Positions 11,511 through 23,900 of a DNA stretch of 64,000 bases are shown here, in pieces. Source of the stretch: Chlorocebus sabaeus (taxonomy: Eukaryota; Chordata; Mammalia; Primates; Cercopithecidae); NCBI RefSeq assembly GCF_047675955.1, contig NC_132912.1, forward strand, positions 20,372,500 to 20,436,499, in the 5' to 3' direction. How positions within the stretch are numbered: position 1 is the stretch's first letter; every line of letters starts with the position of its first letter. The notes beneath the pieces are model-generated. The model saw nothing but the letters and a program-made list of their open reading frames with translations, was not told the origin of the DNA and ran no database searches. The translations under genes and the position numbers were made by a program.

Positions 11511-13692
11511 CAAATCCAGCTACTGCTTCCTGAGGACTATCCCTTCCTAGTTCTCTGATTTTCCTCTTCATGTCTTCAGTCCTCTATTAATAAAAATCTA
11601 TGCCCATCAGGACATGTGCCCTGCCTTTCTCCCCTCGCAGTCACCCCTTCCAGCAAAATATATATTCCCTTTTCCCCAAAGTCATGGTACAACTGGATAG
11701 ATTTTCATGTGAAATCAGCCAGATTTGCCCAGGTTTACTTATCTCTTTATGCAAGAACTCCCTTTTTCATTTTTAAACACCCAAGGCAACCCAGACAAGC
11801 AACACAGCCTGAGGAGGAGATTAACTTTCCATCAGGTGATGATAAAACAGGAAAATGACATATCTTGTCAATTTCCTTCTGGTCATTCCAGACATCTTAT
11901 TAATTAAATCGCTTGCAACTTGGGTGGAGAGGTTTGAATTTAAGGTGTGGTTCCTGAAATCACCCAAAAATTTATTTCATTTTTTTAAATATTAGCACTT
12001 AACCCATTATTTTGTCCTCAGAATTAATGACTTGGCAAATGCTCATTCAGGAGTGCCTAGGGTTATGACAAAGCTTAGAAAACCTGCAGCCAAGAAAGGA
12101 GTTGAAAAGGTCAAATAGCTTCCCATTGAAGTGCATGGTGAAGTCTCCACCGTGGAGACACTCAAATGTCTGTTAAGGGGAGAACTAGACTTCAGAGGGG
12201 ATCTGAATGTCAAGATTGACAGGAATGAAAGACAAAATCTCCAAGATTTTAGGCAGTCCGCAGTCTGCAGCCAGAGGATTTCAAAGGGTGAATGCAAAGT
12301 GCCTTTGGATAACTTGAGAGTACATTGAAGTGTTTCAGAGCTCTCTGAGGAGGCAGATAAACACCTGATTTCGTCATCAGGGAAATATGAAGATGTCAGT
12401 CATAAAGGAAACTGATTGGCTCCCATGACCCTGGCTCTGTGTTTAAAGATAACAGCCCTGCGAGGTCCAAGTCCATTCACACTGCAAGGGAGCTTGGTGT
12501 GTGCCTTGGAGATGTAAGGAGCTGGTGGAAGAACAGAAACCAACCAGTTTGTTATATGTTAGGCCTCCCATTTATGGGGAACCAGATTTCATATGTGCAC
12601 TTCACTACCATAGAGTGTAGCATAAATACAGGAAGGAGGAGGAGAATGCAGACATTGAGAAAAGCTAGAGGTGCAGACAGGAAGCTACTGCTTCAGCTGG
12701 TGCCTGTTTTCCTGCTCCAGGCAGTGGGCATGTTAATAACTATCATCTGCACATCTGCTTCTCCAAGTCTGAAGGTTGGGCAATTGTAAATTTTAGAAAT
12801 TTTTAAAATGTGTCAAAGAGAGAAAATCCAATGAGAGTCCCTCAAGAGTTTGCAACTTCAGGACAGGCAGAGACCCCAGCCTCCACCCAGTAATGCACCT
12901 GTTATTTTCTCTGAATTGCTATCACTTTCAAGACACACAGATGTACTTGGCCTCCCAAAGTAAATACACTTTAGAAATGCCAGCATCTCTTGATAAATGT
13001 TAATTGACCCCTTTTTAATGTGTATTATTCTAATGGCTGCAACAAACTTTACTTAAAGGCCTTTGATTGTCTACCAAATATTCCCCTGACATTTTTTTAT
13101 GGTAAACTTCACAAACATTTGGGGCTTGCAGAATCATGTTCAGCTTTCTTTCCAGAATTTCTTTGTACAATTGCAATTTAGCTTTCTTTCCAAATGGATT
13201 CACTGTGGCGTGAGACTTGATAGAATGTGAAGCAAATTCTCCTCCTGGAATTTGGCTGTAGGCCTAGAGGATGGGCTGCATAAATTATTCTAAATGCCAT
13301 AGAATCTTGCATGTTATTTCTTTCTAGATTGTTTTAAATCTGCGTCAAGATGCCTGGAAGTGAGACACTAAACAAGCAACAGCTCATTGCACAAAAGAGA
13401 AATAGTGACTTGCAAAAAAATAATAATAATAAATGAAACATCCTTTTTGTAAAATGCTGTCACTTGGAATTTAATTAAATGTCATCTTCTTGAGGAAATG
13501 TATGTTATTTGAACTAGGCCAGATCCCAGCAGGTTAAACAGCAATAGGGTAAATAAGAAAGGAACACCCCTGTTAGAGAGAAAAGTTAAAATGAGGTTGT
13601 TGAGATCACAGGAGACTCCTCAGTTTATGAAGCAATAAACTCCAGCAGAAGGGGTGTGTTCCTGGAAGGGGAAAGGCATCCATGTGGATTAC
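11511..13692. other. Unique sequence
   Basis: No interspersed repeat recognised with confidence. A 116-codon ORF at 12439-12789 (+) lacks recognisable domains, splice context or polyadenylation and is treated as chance. Confidence 0.4.
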
Positions 13693-14065
13693 AATTTTAA
13701 TTTTAAAATTTTATTTGAAGTTCAGGATGTGCAGGTTTGTTACATAGGCAAACGTGTGCCAAGGTGGTGTGCTGCACCTATCAACCCATCACCTTGGTAT
13801 TAAGCCCAGCATGCGTTAGCTATTTTTCCTGATGCTCTTCCTCCCCTTACCCTCCTTCAGCAGGCCCTAGTGTGTGTCATTCCCCTCTCTGTGTCTGTGT
13901 GTTCTCATTGTCCAGCTCCCACTTATAAGTGAGAACATGTGGTGTTTGGTTTTCTGTTCCTGCATTAGTTTGCTGAGGATAATGGCTTCCAGCTCCATCT
14001 ATGTCCCTGCAAAGGACATGATCTCATTTCTTTCTATGGCTGCATAGTATTCTGTAATGTATATG
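13693..14065 (-). mobile_element. L1 3' end, antisense, older primate class
   Basis: Contains the L1 3' region in reverse: gttcaggatgtgcaggtttg, cacctatcaacccatcacc, agtgagaacatgtggtgttt, ccctgcaaaggacatgatc. The 5' part is truncated near 14065. Confidence 0.9.
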
Positions 14066-14451
14066 TAATATGTGAATTTTCTATTGTTTTGCTTCATGAC
14101 CTGATGTGAAGCTTTATTAAGGCACTAGGATGAGAGTTCATTTACTTCAGATAGACTGCTGTAGTCAGATTGATTTTCTTGTCATAAAATCACAACAAAT
14201 ACCTAACCTGGCCGTTGTCATCCAGAGACAGGAAAACACTCAGCTCCCTCTAAAACTGCAAGAACAGTCCACTGCAAACTTCTCTCCGCCTCTCTCATAA
14301 GGATCAAACCAAGACCCCTGGATTATAAGAATCCAGTCAAAGTGCATCTGCACTCATGGATACATATATCAGTTTCTTGAGAAAAATTCTCTCTCTGCCA
14401 ATAATACATCAGACCATGCGATACCTGCCCATGTAACAGTTATGGAAACAA
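14066..14451. other. Unique sequence
   Basis: Nothing recognised. Confidence 0.4.
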
Positions 14452-14751
14452 GGCCAGGCGTCATGGCTCACACCTTAATCCCAGAACTTTGGGAGGCTGA
14501 GACAGGCGGATCACTTGAGGTCAAGAATTTGAGACCAGCCTGGTCAACATGATGAAACCCCATCTCTACTAAAAATACAAAAATTAGCCAGGCTTGGTGG
14601 CACACGCCTATAATCCCAGCTACTCAGGAGGCTGAAGTAGGAGAATTGCTTGAACCCAGGAGGTGGAGGTTGCAGTGAGCCGAGATCACACCACTGCACT
14701 CCAGCCTGGGCAGCAGGATGAGACTCCGTCTTTAAAAAAAAAAAAAAAAAA
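14452..14751 (+). mobile_element. AluS, sense
   Basis: Complete dimer starting ggccaggcgtcatggctcac and ending in an A18 tail. The flanks share gaaacaa, a probable short target duplication. Confidence 0.92.
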
Positions 14752-15559
14752 TACAGAAACAAACTTTGTGATATCGCGCATGTGACTTCTCAAAGCCCAG
14801 GCTACTTCATCTATAAAGTAAGGACAAAAATAGTACCTAATTCCTAGAATTCTTATGACAAGTAAGTGGTCTAAAATATTTAGCTTAGTGTTCTGCCATT
14901 AAACTCAAGAACAGTTTGCTATGCAACGATTATTGTTGCCAATGAAAGATCCGTTGATTTTGGTAGCAAGAATGCTGTCTTAGTCCTTGAGATAAACTGA
15001 AGGCGAAAAAGCCGAGAGGAACAATTAACTGGATGAACAGATTGCAAAATAAGCAATTCAAACTAGAAATTGTATAGCAGGAAGACCATTTCCCCTACAG
15101 TCTTGTTACTCATTCTCCCTCAAGTCTCATTTTCTTTCCAGCATTTATGTCAGTATTATTCATTCCCCATTCTAAACTATAAAAAAGCAAAAAGAAGGGA
15201 ATTTCAAACATGAAGTGATTAAAAAAATTAAAAATTAAATACCAAAACCCAAGTCTATATAAAGAACAGATAGTGGGTTATGGAATTTAAGGAGGTAACT
15301 GCCTTATATGTTCTTTATTCATTTGTTAATTTATGTACGGTTTTACAGAAAAATCAAATAAGGCTGCTGAGTGTTATTTTGAAAACTATTTTTATGTTTC
15401 TGTATCTAATTTCCCTGTTAGCAAAATCAGGAAAATTTTTCTGACATCTCAAAGTCGTTTAAAAGAGAATTCATAAGTATAAGATGTTTTAAGCATATAC
15501 AAACAAACTTTATACGAATAGCCTAGGTCACAGATTCTAGCTTCTGAACTTGTTTACCC
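14752..15559. other. Unique AT-rich sequence
   Basis: Nothing recognised. Confidence 0.4.
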
Positions 15560-16285
15560 ACAGACTATTTCTGACACCAAATGTGTGGTGGGTTTTTCCC
15601 ACACCAGCCAATTCTCCAATTTTCCAAACAACTGGATTTCCTACCATCCACTCAACTCCACTAACTACCTAGGGCAAGTAGAGACCCCAGGGGTGAAGAA
15701 TTCAGTCTCACAGGACCGCCCCCCCACTCCCATTTCAGATGCCAAAAGCAAGTCTCGGGTCACCCATATTTCTAGCTGACCAGGTAAAATTTGCAGAACC
15801 CCACGACACACTTTTCAGTCCCAGTAATTTGCTAGAATAGCTCACAGATCTCAGGAAAACCATTCACTCACTGTCACCAGTTTATTGCAAAGAATATAAC
15901 TCAGGAAGAGCCAAATGGAAGAGAGGCATAGGGTAAGATGGGGGAGGGCACGGGGCTCCCATGCCCTCTCTAGGTGCTCCACCCTCCCAGCACCTCCATG
16001 TGTTCCCCATCTGGATGCAGGGGTTCTTATGGAGGTCTCATTACAGAGGCATGATTGATTAGTCATTGATCATTGGGGATTGACTCATTAGCTAGCCCCT
16101 CTCCCCTCCTGGAGGTTGTGAGGTGGAGCTCAAAGTACAACCCTCTAATCAGCCGCCATCCTGGAACTACCTAAGGGCCCAACAAGAGTCACTTCTTTAG
16201 AACAAAAGATGTTCCCATCACTTGGGAAATTCCAAGGGATTTAGGAGTTCTGTGTCAGGAACCTGGACAAAGACCAACTGTGTGA
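15560..16285. mobile_element. Old LTR (copy 1 of a family also at 29310-29885)
   Basis: Shares with 29310-29885 the ordered blocks cagtttatt, ccatgccctct, ggcatgattgat, ccattgg/cattggg and ccctctcccctcc. I recall this as a solo mammalian LTR family but do not assign a name. Confidence 0.6.
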
Positions 16286-16381
16286 CACTGTGTCACACAA
16301 CCCTGTGAGTCAGGGATCTTTACCATCCCCCTCTCCTTCTGTGACACGTGCTCTTGCTTGCAACAATAGGAATGCACCTGG

Positions 16382-16680
16382 ACCAGGTGTGATGGTTCAC
16401 ACCTGCAACCCCAGCACTAGGGGATACTGAGGCGGGAGGATTACTTGAGGCCAGCCTGTGCAACACAGTGAGACCCTATCTCTACAAAAAATTAGGAAAT
16501 TAGCTGACTGTGGTGGTGCTCGCCTGTAGCCCCAGCTACTCAGGAGGCTGGTGCAGGAGGATTGCTTGAGCCCAGAAGTGCCAGACTAACAGACTAAAGT
16601 GAACTAATATTGCACCACTGCACTACAGCTTGGGTGACAAGCAAGACACTGTCTCAAAAAAAGAAAAAAAGAAAAAAAAA
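16382..16680 (+). mobile_element. AluJ, sense
   Basis: Starts accaggtgtgatggttcac and ends in an A-rich tail with G interruptions. Heavily substituted. Confidence 0.88.
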
Positions 16681-16794
16681 TATCTGCTCAGATACTCCCA
16701 TCATTCCTGAAGCAACTCCAAGCAGATGTCTCTGTAATGTGATAGTAAACTCACCTGGGAAGAGCAAACAAAACAAATTCATCTATTCAATGCA

Positions 16795-17646
16795 TGTTTG
16801 TTGATCACCTTCCAAGATCCAAGTACCATTTTACATGCTGGAAGTAGAGTGATGTATTTATTTCACAAATAGTGTTGTTTTGTGCCAAGCACTGGTCTAA
16901 GCACTTTACAGATATTAGTTATTGAATTCTCTTATTATCCTTGTGAGGCAGGTGCTCTTACTGTCACTATGTTGCAGAAGAGAAAAGCAGTTACTTAGTG
17001 GTTGAGCCACTGATCCACGGCCACACAGCAAGGAAGAAGCAGAGACCAAATACAAACCTGGAGACTTTGCTCTTGGCCACTACTCCGGGCTGTCTTTGGA
17101 ACAAAACAGTAAACAAACAAACAAACGAAAAAACCAGCATAAATCCCTGCCCTCATGAGTTTACATTCTAGTGAGGAGCTACAGACAATCTGTTATCTAA
17201 GTAATATCTATGTATACATATAGTAAGTTAGAAAATGAATGCTATGTAGAAAAACAAAAGAGAGGAATGATCAGGAATGAGAAGCAGATTTCTCTGTAAG
17301 TGGGTAATCAGGAAAGGGAACATTTGAGCACTGACCTAAGAGTATTTCAGACAAAGGGGGCAGCAAGTAGAAAGACCATGCAGAGGAAACCTTCCAGCAC
17401 TTTCAGGAAGCAGCTAGGATGTCACTGTGGCCGGTGAGGAATGAGTTAAGGAGAGTCCTATAGAAGTCAGAGAGAAAATGTGACCGTGTGTTCCTGAGAA
17501 AGATGGAAAACCAGTGGGGAGTTCAGAGCAGTCCAGGGAGAAGATCTGACTTCCTACTGAAAAGGTTTACTCTGACTTCTGAGCAGGATAAAGGAAGAAA
17601 CAGGAGACCAATTAGGAGGAGGCAGATGTCATCCAATGTCCTATAA
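16795..17646 (-). mobile_element. LINE-2, antisense, with a MIR inserted
   Basis: The LINE-2 tail at 16795-16860 is followed by a MIR (16870-17095). LINE-2 then resumes (aatccctgccctcatgagtt, acattctagtgaggag, catttgagcactgacc, gcagcaagtagaaagacc) up to the MER1-like insertion. Confidence 0.75.
16870..17095 (+). mobile_element. MIR, sense, nested in LINE-2
   Basis: MIR core order is visible: gtgccaagcactggtctaag, ttattatccttgtgagg, cggccacacagcaagg, cctggagactttgctc. Confidence 0.85.
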
Positions 17647-18151
17647 CAGGGACCTACCATACCAGTCCATGGCTTAGGAACTGGGCCACACAGCAGGAGG
17701 TGAGTGGCAGGTGAGCAAACAAAGCTTTATCAGTATTTACAGCCACTACCCATCACTCACATTACCATCTGAGCTCTACCTCCTGTCAGATCTGCAGTGG
17801 CATTAGATTCTCATAGGTGGGCAAACCCTATTATGAAATGTGCATGTCAGGGATCTAGGTTGTGTACTCTTTATGAGAATCTAATGCCTGATGATCTGTC
17901 ACTGTCTCCCATCACTCCCAGATGGGACCATCTAGTTGCAGGAAAACACACTCAGGGCTCCCACTAATTCTACATCATGATAGGTTGTATAATTATTTCA
18001 TTATATATTATAATGCAATAATAATAGAAAGAAAGTACACAATAAATGCAATGAGCTTCAATAATCTTGAAACTATCCCTCCACCCCTGTCCGTGGAAAA
18101 ATGATCTTCCATGAGACTGGTCTTTGGTGCCAAAAACGTAGGGGACTGCTG
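17647..18151. mobile_element. hAT-Charlie element of MER1A type
   Basis: Starts cagggacctaccataccagt and ends aacgtaggggactgctg, with the inner marks gggccacacagcaggaggtg and attagattctcat. Its length of about 505 bp suits MER1A. It is flanked by an imperfect 8-bp duplication, tcctataa (17639-17646) and tcttacaa (18152-18159), the duplication size expected for hAT. Confidence 0.85.
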
Positions 18152-18159
18152 TCTTACAA

Positions 18160-18610
18160 GATGTGAAGGTTCTTGATGGTAAGAGACACAACACAATGAC
18201 AATATGCAAGAAGGCAGAACTCTCTGCCACTTACAGCTCACAAGGAGAGGAGGTTGCCAGGCAGGGCCACACGGGACTGCACCCCAGAGAAAGCAACAGC
18301 AAGCTGACAGTGGAGGGGATAGGTTACATGTGCCAAGTGGGGTAAGAATAGCTAGGGTTCTGGGCTCCCTGTGGATGGGTCAATTTGAATATGGTGGAGG
18401 ACTCTGGAACATAGAGGCTGCTCCTACTTGTCAGGCAAGTGGCCCAGGGGCAATGAGGGTGAATGTTTAGTAGTTTGAATGTGAGCCCAGGCAGGGAAGT
18501 GGTTGCAGCATAGACTTAATTGGCTATTCAAGAAGGGAATAGACCAGCCTCCAGCAAGGACCTCAAAACTTGGTTAAGATGTAAAACAAAAACATAAATA
18601 AACTACATAT
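18160..18610. other. Unassigned sequence between LINE-2 pieces
   Basis: Not recognisable as LINE-2, though LINE-2 flanks it on both sides in the same orientation. It may be an old insertion or a diverged part of the element. Confidence 0.35.
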
Positions 18611-18614
18611 ATTA

Positions 18615-19205
18615 CAATGAAGTAATGAAGACGGTGAGTATTAGTCCGATGGTGGTTCTATCTGAAGCAAGAGCCAACACTCTTTGCTGATGGGTTAGAT
18701 ATGGGGTGTGTGAGAAAGAGGAGTCCATAGGATCTCCAAGTTGAGGACCTGAGTCTGGATGGCAATTGCCGCTAACAAAGATGAACAAGACCACAAAATG
18801 AACAAGTTTGTAAGGAAAAGTTAGAAGTTTAGTTTAGAACATTTGGTGTTTGAAATGTCTTTTTTTAAAATATAAGATATTTAAGTAAACTTGTTGAGCA
18901 GAAGATAAATTTATGGCTCTGAAGTTCAAAAGAGATGTCTGGACTGGAGATATAAATTTGGGGGTGTTTGACATAAATACGGTATCTAAAGCCATGGGAC
19001 CCGGTGAGATCATCCAAGAAGTGAATGTAGATAAAGAAAAATATATGGCCTACTGACTGCATTTTGGAGCAGTTCAACATGAAGAACTTGAGTCAAGGAG
19101 GAAGAAACAGTAGAAGAAAAAGAAAAGTGGTGGAGTAGAGGGTTTAGGATCCGAGTGAGCGAAGTGTTTCAAGGATATAGAAATGTTCAGACTCACTGAC
19201 AACCA
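18615..19205 (-). mobile_element. LINE-2 reverse-transcriptase region, antisense
   Basis: The minus-strand translation over about 18950-19030 keeps QIYISSPD, which follows the YADD catalytic box in LINE-2 reverse transcriptase; the box itself reads IYVK here. Surrounding DNA (ctggagatataaatttgg, aaagccatgggacc) also matches LINE-2. It is the upstream continuation of the 16795-17646 copy. Confidence 0.8.
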
Positions 19206-19299
19206 AATAGGTATATTGACAATGACAATAAGATACTCTTGACCATCAAATTAGGAAGTCATTTACAAAACAGACACTTCATGTTGTCAAGGGTGCCAT

Positions 19300-19496
19300 G
19301 CAGCACTTGTACCAATTTACACTACAATTAGGAAAAATAACTGGATAGAACTTTCTGGAAAGCAAGTTAACACTATATAAAAGGAAAATCTGTACAAAGT
19401 CTGCACACTGACATTCAGCGGTTCCTTTTCTGGGAGTCTACCCTGAAGAAATAAGCAGAAACAAGGACAAAGTTTTATACACACAGATGTTCTGTG
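19300..19496 (+). mobile_element. L1M fragment, sense
   Basis: Diverged L1 3' region: tttctggaaagcaagttaac, then ttctgggagtctaccctg. The element is very old. Confidence 0.5.
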
Positions 19497-19734
19497 ATTT
19501 GTTACATAACAAATCATTCCAAAACTATGTATACTAACGAACAACTAAGAAAAAAATCCATTTTGAACAAGGAAAAGTATTCAATCAATTATGAGCCTCA
19601 TACTAAGAGGATCGTGTAGCCCAGAAAAATCATGGTTCAAAAGTGTATTTAATGACCTGTGAAAGTCCTCATGATACTACATTCATTGAGGAAAACAAGG
19701 TACTGCTTTTCCTTCTCACAGTTACAACAAAACT

Positions 19735-19870
19735 AATCATTACCACTTATTAGACACCTACTGTGTGCAAGGCACTGTGCTAATCGTTTATATGTGTTAT
19801 TTTTAATTCTATAATATAAGTATGATGAGAAGGCAGAGACTCAGAAGGTTGTTTTGATCATACTGTGTTT
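19735..19870 (+). mobile_element. MIR, sense
   Basis: Contains accacttattagacaccta, gtgtgcaaggcactgtgct and a short 3' part. Confidence 0.75.
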
Positions 19871-20167
19871 GATATTAACACATTTGGGATCTGAAGGAAA
19901 CATACAAAACACACAGAAGGAAATCTGATGGCCTCTCCTAAAAACTCCTATGTTCCTAAAGAACTGTTCATGATCTACTACAGAATATAACACAAACTGT
20001 GAGTGCATGATTCTTTTTTTCTAAAGGGGGATTCTAAGAATGACAACAAAACGGAGAAGTAAGCACTGATTTCTTCCTGTAGAATTCATTTTCTCATAAT
20101 TTCATAATTCTAACCACTCACCTATAAAAATAAGAATCACTATAGAAACCCCTAGCACTGCCAGATA

Positions 20168-20515
20168 CAGTTGATGCCTGAACAATCTGGGGGTCACGGG
20201 CACTGACGTCCTCAGAGTTGATGATCTGCTTATAACTTTTGATTTCTCAGAACTTAACTACTAATAACCTACTGTTGATCAGAAGCCTTGCCAATAACAT
20301 TAACAGCTGATTAACACATAAACTAGTATCTACATATATTTTATCCACTCATGACAAACCTAAATTTTTCTATATTTCTAGACAATGTGTCTTCTCTGCC
20401 AGCTTATTTCAAATGTAACAGATCTCTAAGGAAATATTCCAATACATTTATTGAAAAAAATCCACGTACAAGTGGACCCACACAGTTCAAGCCCTTGTTG
20501 TTCAAGGGCCAACTG
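20168..20515. mobile_element. Tigger-like (mariner superfamily) MITE
   Basis: Terminal inverted repeats cagttgatgcctgaacaa (start) and ttcaagggccaactg (end) lie between TA dinucleotides, the mariner-type target duplication. Internal sequence (atgacaaacctaaatttttc, tgaaaaaaatccacg) matches my memory of this class. Confidence 0.85.
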
Positions 20516-20714
20516 TATTTTTTTATTTCTTTAGCAGTGGAGTTAATTTGTTGTGAGGCAAAAGGAGGAGTTAAAATACTTCTGGAAAATGTATTTTGAA
20601 GATGAACAGTGCTTACCTTTCCAACACAATATCTTCCCCCTTCATTCTGTAACACATATTTTTCAAAGAGGTTCTTAAGGAATGGAAATTAATGTGCTTA
20701 GCATTCTAATGTAT

Positions 20715-21520
20715 TCATTAATGTATTTCATGACGGCATACTATGTGCAGACACTCTGCTAGTTCTTTGAGATGTGGTTGGAGGGCACTTGAGGAGACTG
20801 CATTATAACCTAAGTCACACATAGTTTCTGTTGCAGACAAGCTCACTGTCTGGAGGAGAAGACAAACACATCACACATACATGCAATACAGGTAACAAAA
20901 TGGAGTTCACTGTTTCCTGATGGCTATCAGCAAAGTAAAAGAGACAGCATTCTAAGCAGAAAGCAGCAGGAGCAAAAAACGAAATTGTGGCAGCCCTAGA
21001 GTGGGCTGGATATAGCAAGTAGTTCAGCATGGCAGGAATGGAGCTGTGCATAGGGTTAACATAACAGTTAATGTAAAGATTATTAAACTCAGCCGGGTGC
21101 GCTGGCTCACTCCTGTAATCGCAGCACTTTGGGAGGCTGAGGCAGGCGGATCACAAGGTCAGGAGTTCAAGACCAGCCTGGCCAACATGGTAAAACCCCG
21201 TCTCTACTAAAGATACAAAAAATTAGCTGGGTGTGGTGGCGCGCGCCTGTAATCCCAGTTGCTCAGGAGGCTGAGGCAGCAGAATTGCTTGAACTGGGAG
21301 GCAGAGGTTGCAATGAGCCGAGATTGCACCACTGGACTCCAGCCTGGGTGACAGAGTAAGATTCTGTCTCAGAAAATAAATTAAAAAATAGAAAAATAAG
21401 ATTATTAAACTCTTTCTGTGCCTGGAAACTAGGAAGGCACTGAAAGATTTTATTTGGAAAAAATCATCAAAGTTCCATTTTAGTTGTGAGTCTAGGACAG
21501 TAGTGTTCAGCAGGCAGCAC
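20715..21520 (-). mobile_element. LINE-2, antisense, interrupted by AluS
   Basis: LINE-2 tail (tattcattaatgtatttc, ctatgtgcagacactctgct) then ctcactgtctggaggaga and caggaatggagctgtgca. The Alu at 21091-21397 splits it. Confidence 0.6.
21091..21397 (+). mobile_element. AluS, sense, with 15-bp target duplication
   Basis: Full Alu starting agccgggtgcgctggctcac. The exact 15-bp repeat aagattattaaactc at 21076-21090 and 21398-21412 marks the insertion. Confidence 0.96.
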
Positions 21521-21544
21521 AGAGTGCAGGAAACTTAGGTCAGT

Positions 21545-21800
21545 GTTCAGAAGCACAGACTGCTTGGGTTCAAGTACTAAAGCTGTACGACTTCAGCAAG
21601 ATGCTTACTTCTTTGTGCCTCCGTTTCCTCATTTAGAAGAATGATACAAAACCAGGCAGATTCAAATTTAGAGAGCTGATGTTAATAATGCATACCTCAT
21701 AACGTCAGTATGAGGATTAAATCTGAACTAGACGTAGTGCTTAGAACAGAGACAGCCATATACAATGCATTCAATAAAAGTTAGCTATCATTACATGTCT
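21545..21800 (-). mobile_element. MIR, antisense, with a foreign internal patch
   Basis: Antisense MIR order: gactgcttgggttcaag, gtgcctccgtttcctcatt, tgaggattaaatctga, cttagaacagagacag, attcaataaaagttagct. Between tttcctcatt and cataccte-type sequence about 30 bp does not belong to MIR; it matches the LTR at 22147-22168. Confidence 0.85.
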
Positions 21801-21809
21801 TTAGAAATC

Positions 21810-22280
21810 TGTAGCAGCGAGCTATTGTTACGTAACAAATCATTCCAAAACTTGATGACTTAAAGCAGTCATTTATTTGTTCATGATTCTTCAGGTCAGC
21901 AATTTAGTCTGGGCTCAGCTGGGCAGTTTTTCTGATCTAGCCAGGCTAGGTTTGTTTGTATGCCTGAAGTCAGCTGTGTACTCAGATGTTCTACACAATC
22001 TTCCAACTTCCAGCGGGCTGGCCAAGTCTTGTTTTCATGGCAGTGACAGAGTTTTAATAGGAAGAATTTAAGACCAAGGAGGTTTTAGACTTAGCTTGGA
22101 AATTACACACCATTATTTCTGCCACATCCTGTGGGCCAAAGCAAGTTACAAAACCAGGCAGATTCAAAGAGGAGAAAAACAGACTTTAGCATCTGATGGA
22201 AGGAGCAGCCAAGCCATACTACAAAAAGCAAGGAGACAGGGAAAAGTAAAGGATTGTGGCCATTTTAGCAATCTACCACA
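21810..22280. mobile_element. MaLR solo LTR, MLT1J-like
   Basis: Begins tgtagcagc and ends aatctaccaca, with the internal marks aacaaatcattccaaaact, tgggctcagctgggcag, cttctgccacatcctgt-type and ggattgtggccatttta. The 5-bp flanks are not a clean duplication. Confidence 0.75.
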
Positions 22281-22284
22281 AGGT

Positions 22285-23900
22285 CTGAAGCTCAGGATTA
22301 AGACTGAGATTGGTGATACTGATTCAGCAGTCATCATCTGTAAATAAATGAGAGTAAACTCTTGAAGCGGATAAGCTCATTAAGAGAGCTCTTCTCATCA
22401 TGAGAAAGAAAAAAAGAGGATTCAAGGCAAAACTCTTATAACATCAATTGTTAAGACTGGGCAGAGGAACAGAGAGCACAATGGGCCCTGAGCGAGATTG
22501 AACACAAACATGGAGAAGGTAACAGCCAATGCGATGAGAATAATGAGGATTTAAGAAGTAATCTTTGGATTTAACAGCAACCTTAGTGGGTCTGCCCATG
22601 GTGGAAGTCAGCATTTCGCAAACTGAAGAATGCATGGGAAATGAGCAGACCTGACTGGAAACAGTTTGGTGATATCAAGAAGGTGAAAGATACCATTGTA
22701 CCTGGAGGAAGATGTGGAGTCCAGGAAGGGATTTTTGTTCATGTGTTTATTTTCCTTTTTTTTTTTTTTTTTTTTAGGATGGGGGTCATTTAAGCTTTTA
22801 AATTCTAATTAATATGGAGGGAGGAGAGAGTAAAAGTTTAAAATTTCAGGAAAGTAGAAATAAGTGAGCCAGTGAAGGCAGAAGGAAATGTGATAGAGTT
22901 AAGGAAAATATGAACAAATATAGAAATATAGAACAAATATAGAATATAGAAATAAGTTTGTTGGTTTTGTGGCAGTGGCAGCGGGCTTGTGGAGTACTCA
23001 TTGAATGGATCCTACTTCCTCTGAGAAGAGGATGAGAGCACATTCTACACCTTAGAGGAAATGTGGCTCAGTGGGAGGTTTCCAGGGCAAGGTTGATGAA
23101 GCCGTGATGGGAACAGGAGAGAATTTAGGGAATCATCAAGGTCTGTCAGGTATCATGGCAGGGTCAGGTGACACTGGGTCCCAGGATGTGGAGAGGCCCC
23201 AGTATGCATGACTGAGGGATTTTTCTCCCAGAAGTAATAAACCAAGGTGTTGATATGGATAAGAGAGAGAATTGGACAGCTTCAGAGTTGGGATATTTTT
23301 TTCCCTGGTAAATGGAACAGAAAACCAACTGGACCAAGCATAATTGAAGTGACAGGTAAACTGAGCTAAAGTGGAAAAAAAAAGTAAAGACAGCAGGGGA
23401 TTGAGGAGAAGAAAGCAGCATAATATCAAGGAGCTGAATAGTCTGTAAGATCAAGAACAAATGCAGTGACAGTGACTAAGTGATGGAACTAGAAGAGCGT
23501 GTCACAGTCAGGGAGAAGAATGTATGAAGTTAACTTTTCAAGGTGAAGGCATCTCAGATTATAACAAGACCCAGGGTGTGGTTGTGACAAAGTTGAAATA
23601 GGTGGATGCTTACTAAAGGTGGGAAGGTCAAGACAAAGAGACTCATGCACTGAAAGGTTCACCATGCCCTAAAGTCACCAGACAATAGTGGTGTTGAGGA
23701 GAAAAGAGGCACATGAATGAATCTTGTGCCAAAGTCTTCAGTGTGTTGGCGATGGCAGTGGGTTTGGGGTGGGAGCCTAACAGCTAACCAGTAGATGAGA
23801 GTGTGAAAGTCATCAGAATGAAAATGGAGTCACCAATGTTAAGAAAATTCTGTCAAATAGAGCTAGCAAAGGCCAGAAGGAGAGGGTTCTCAGGCTTGTA
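22285..23900 (-). mobile_element. LINE-2 internal region, antisense, long
   Basis: Purine-rich LINE-2 antisense sequence (agcagtcatcatctgtaaat, ctgggcagaggaacagaga, ggaggtttccagggcaagg). With 20715-21520 it would be one long LINE-2 copy broken by Alu and MLT1J, with the MIR at 21545-21800 lying between the pieces. A T22 run lies at about 22757-22778. Confidence 0.55.

Noticed and set aside
12439..12789. 116-codon plus-strand ORF
   Set aside because: No domain, no splice or polyadenylation context, composition like the surrounding DNA.
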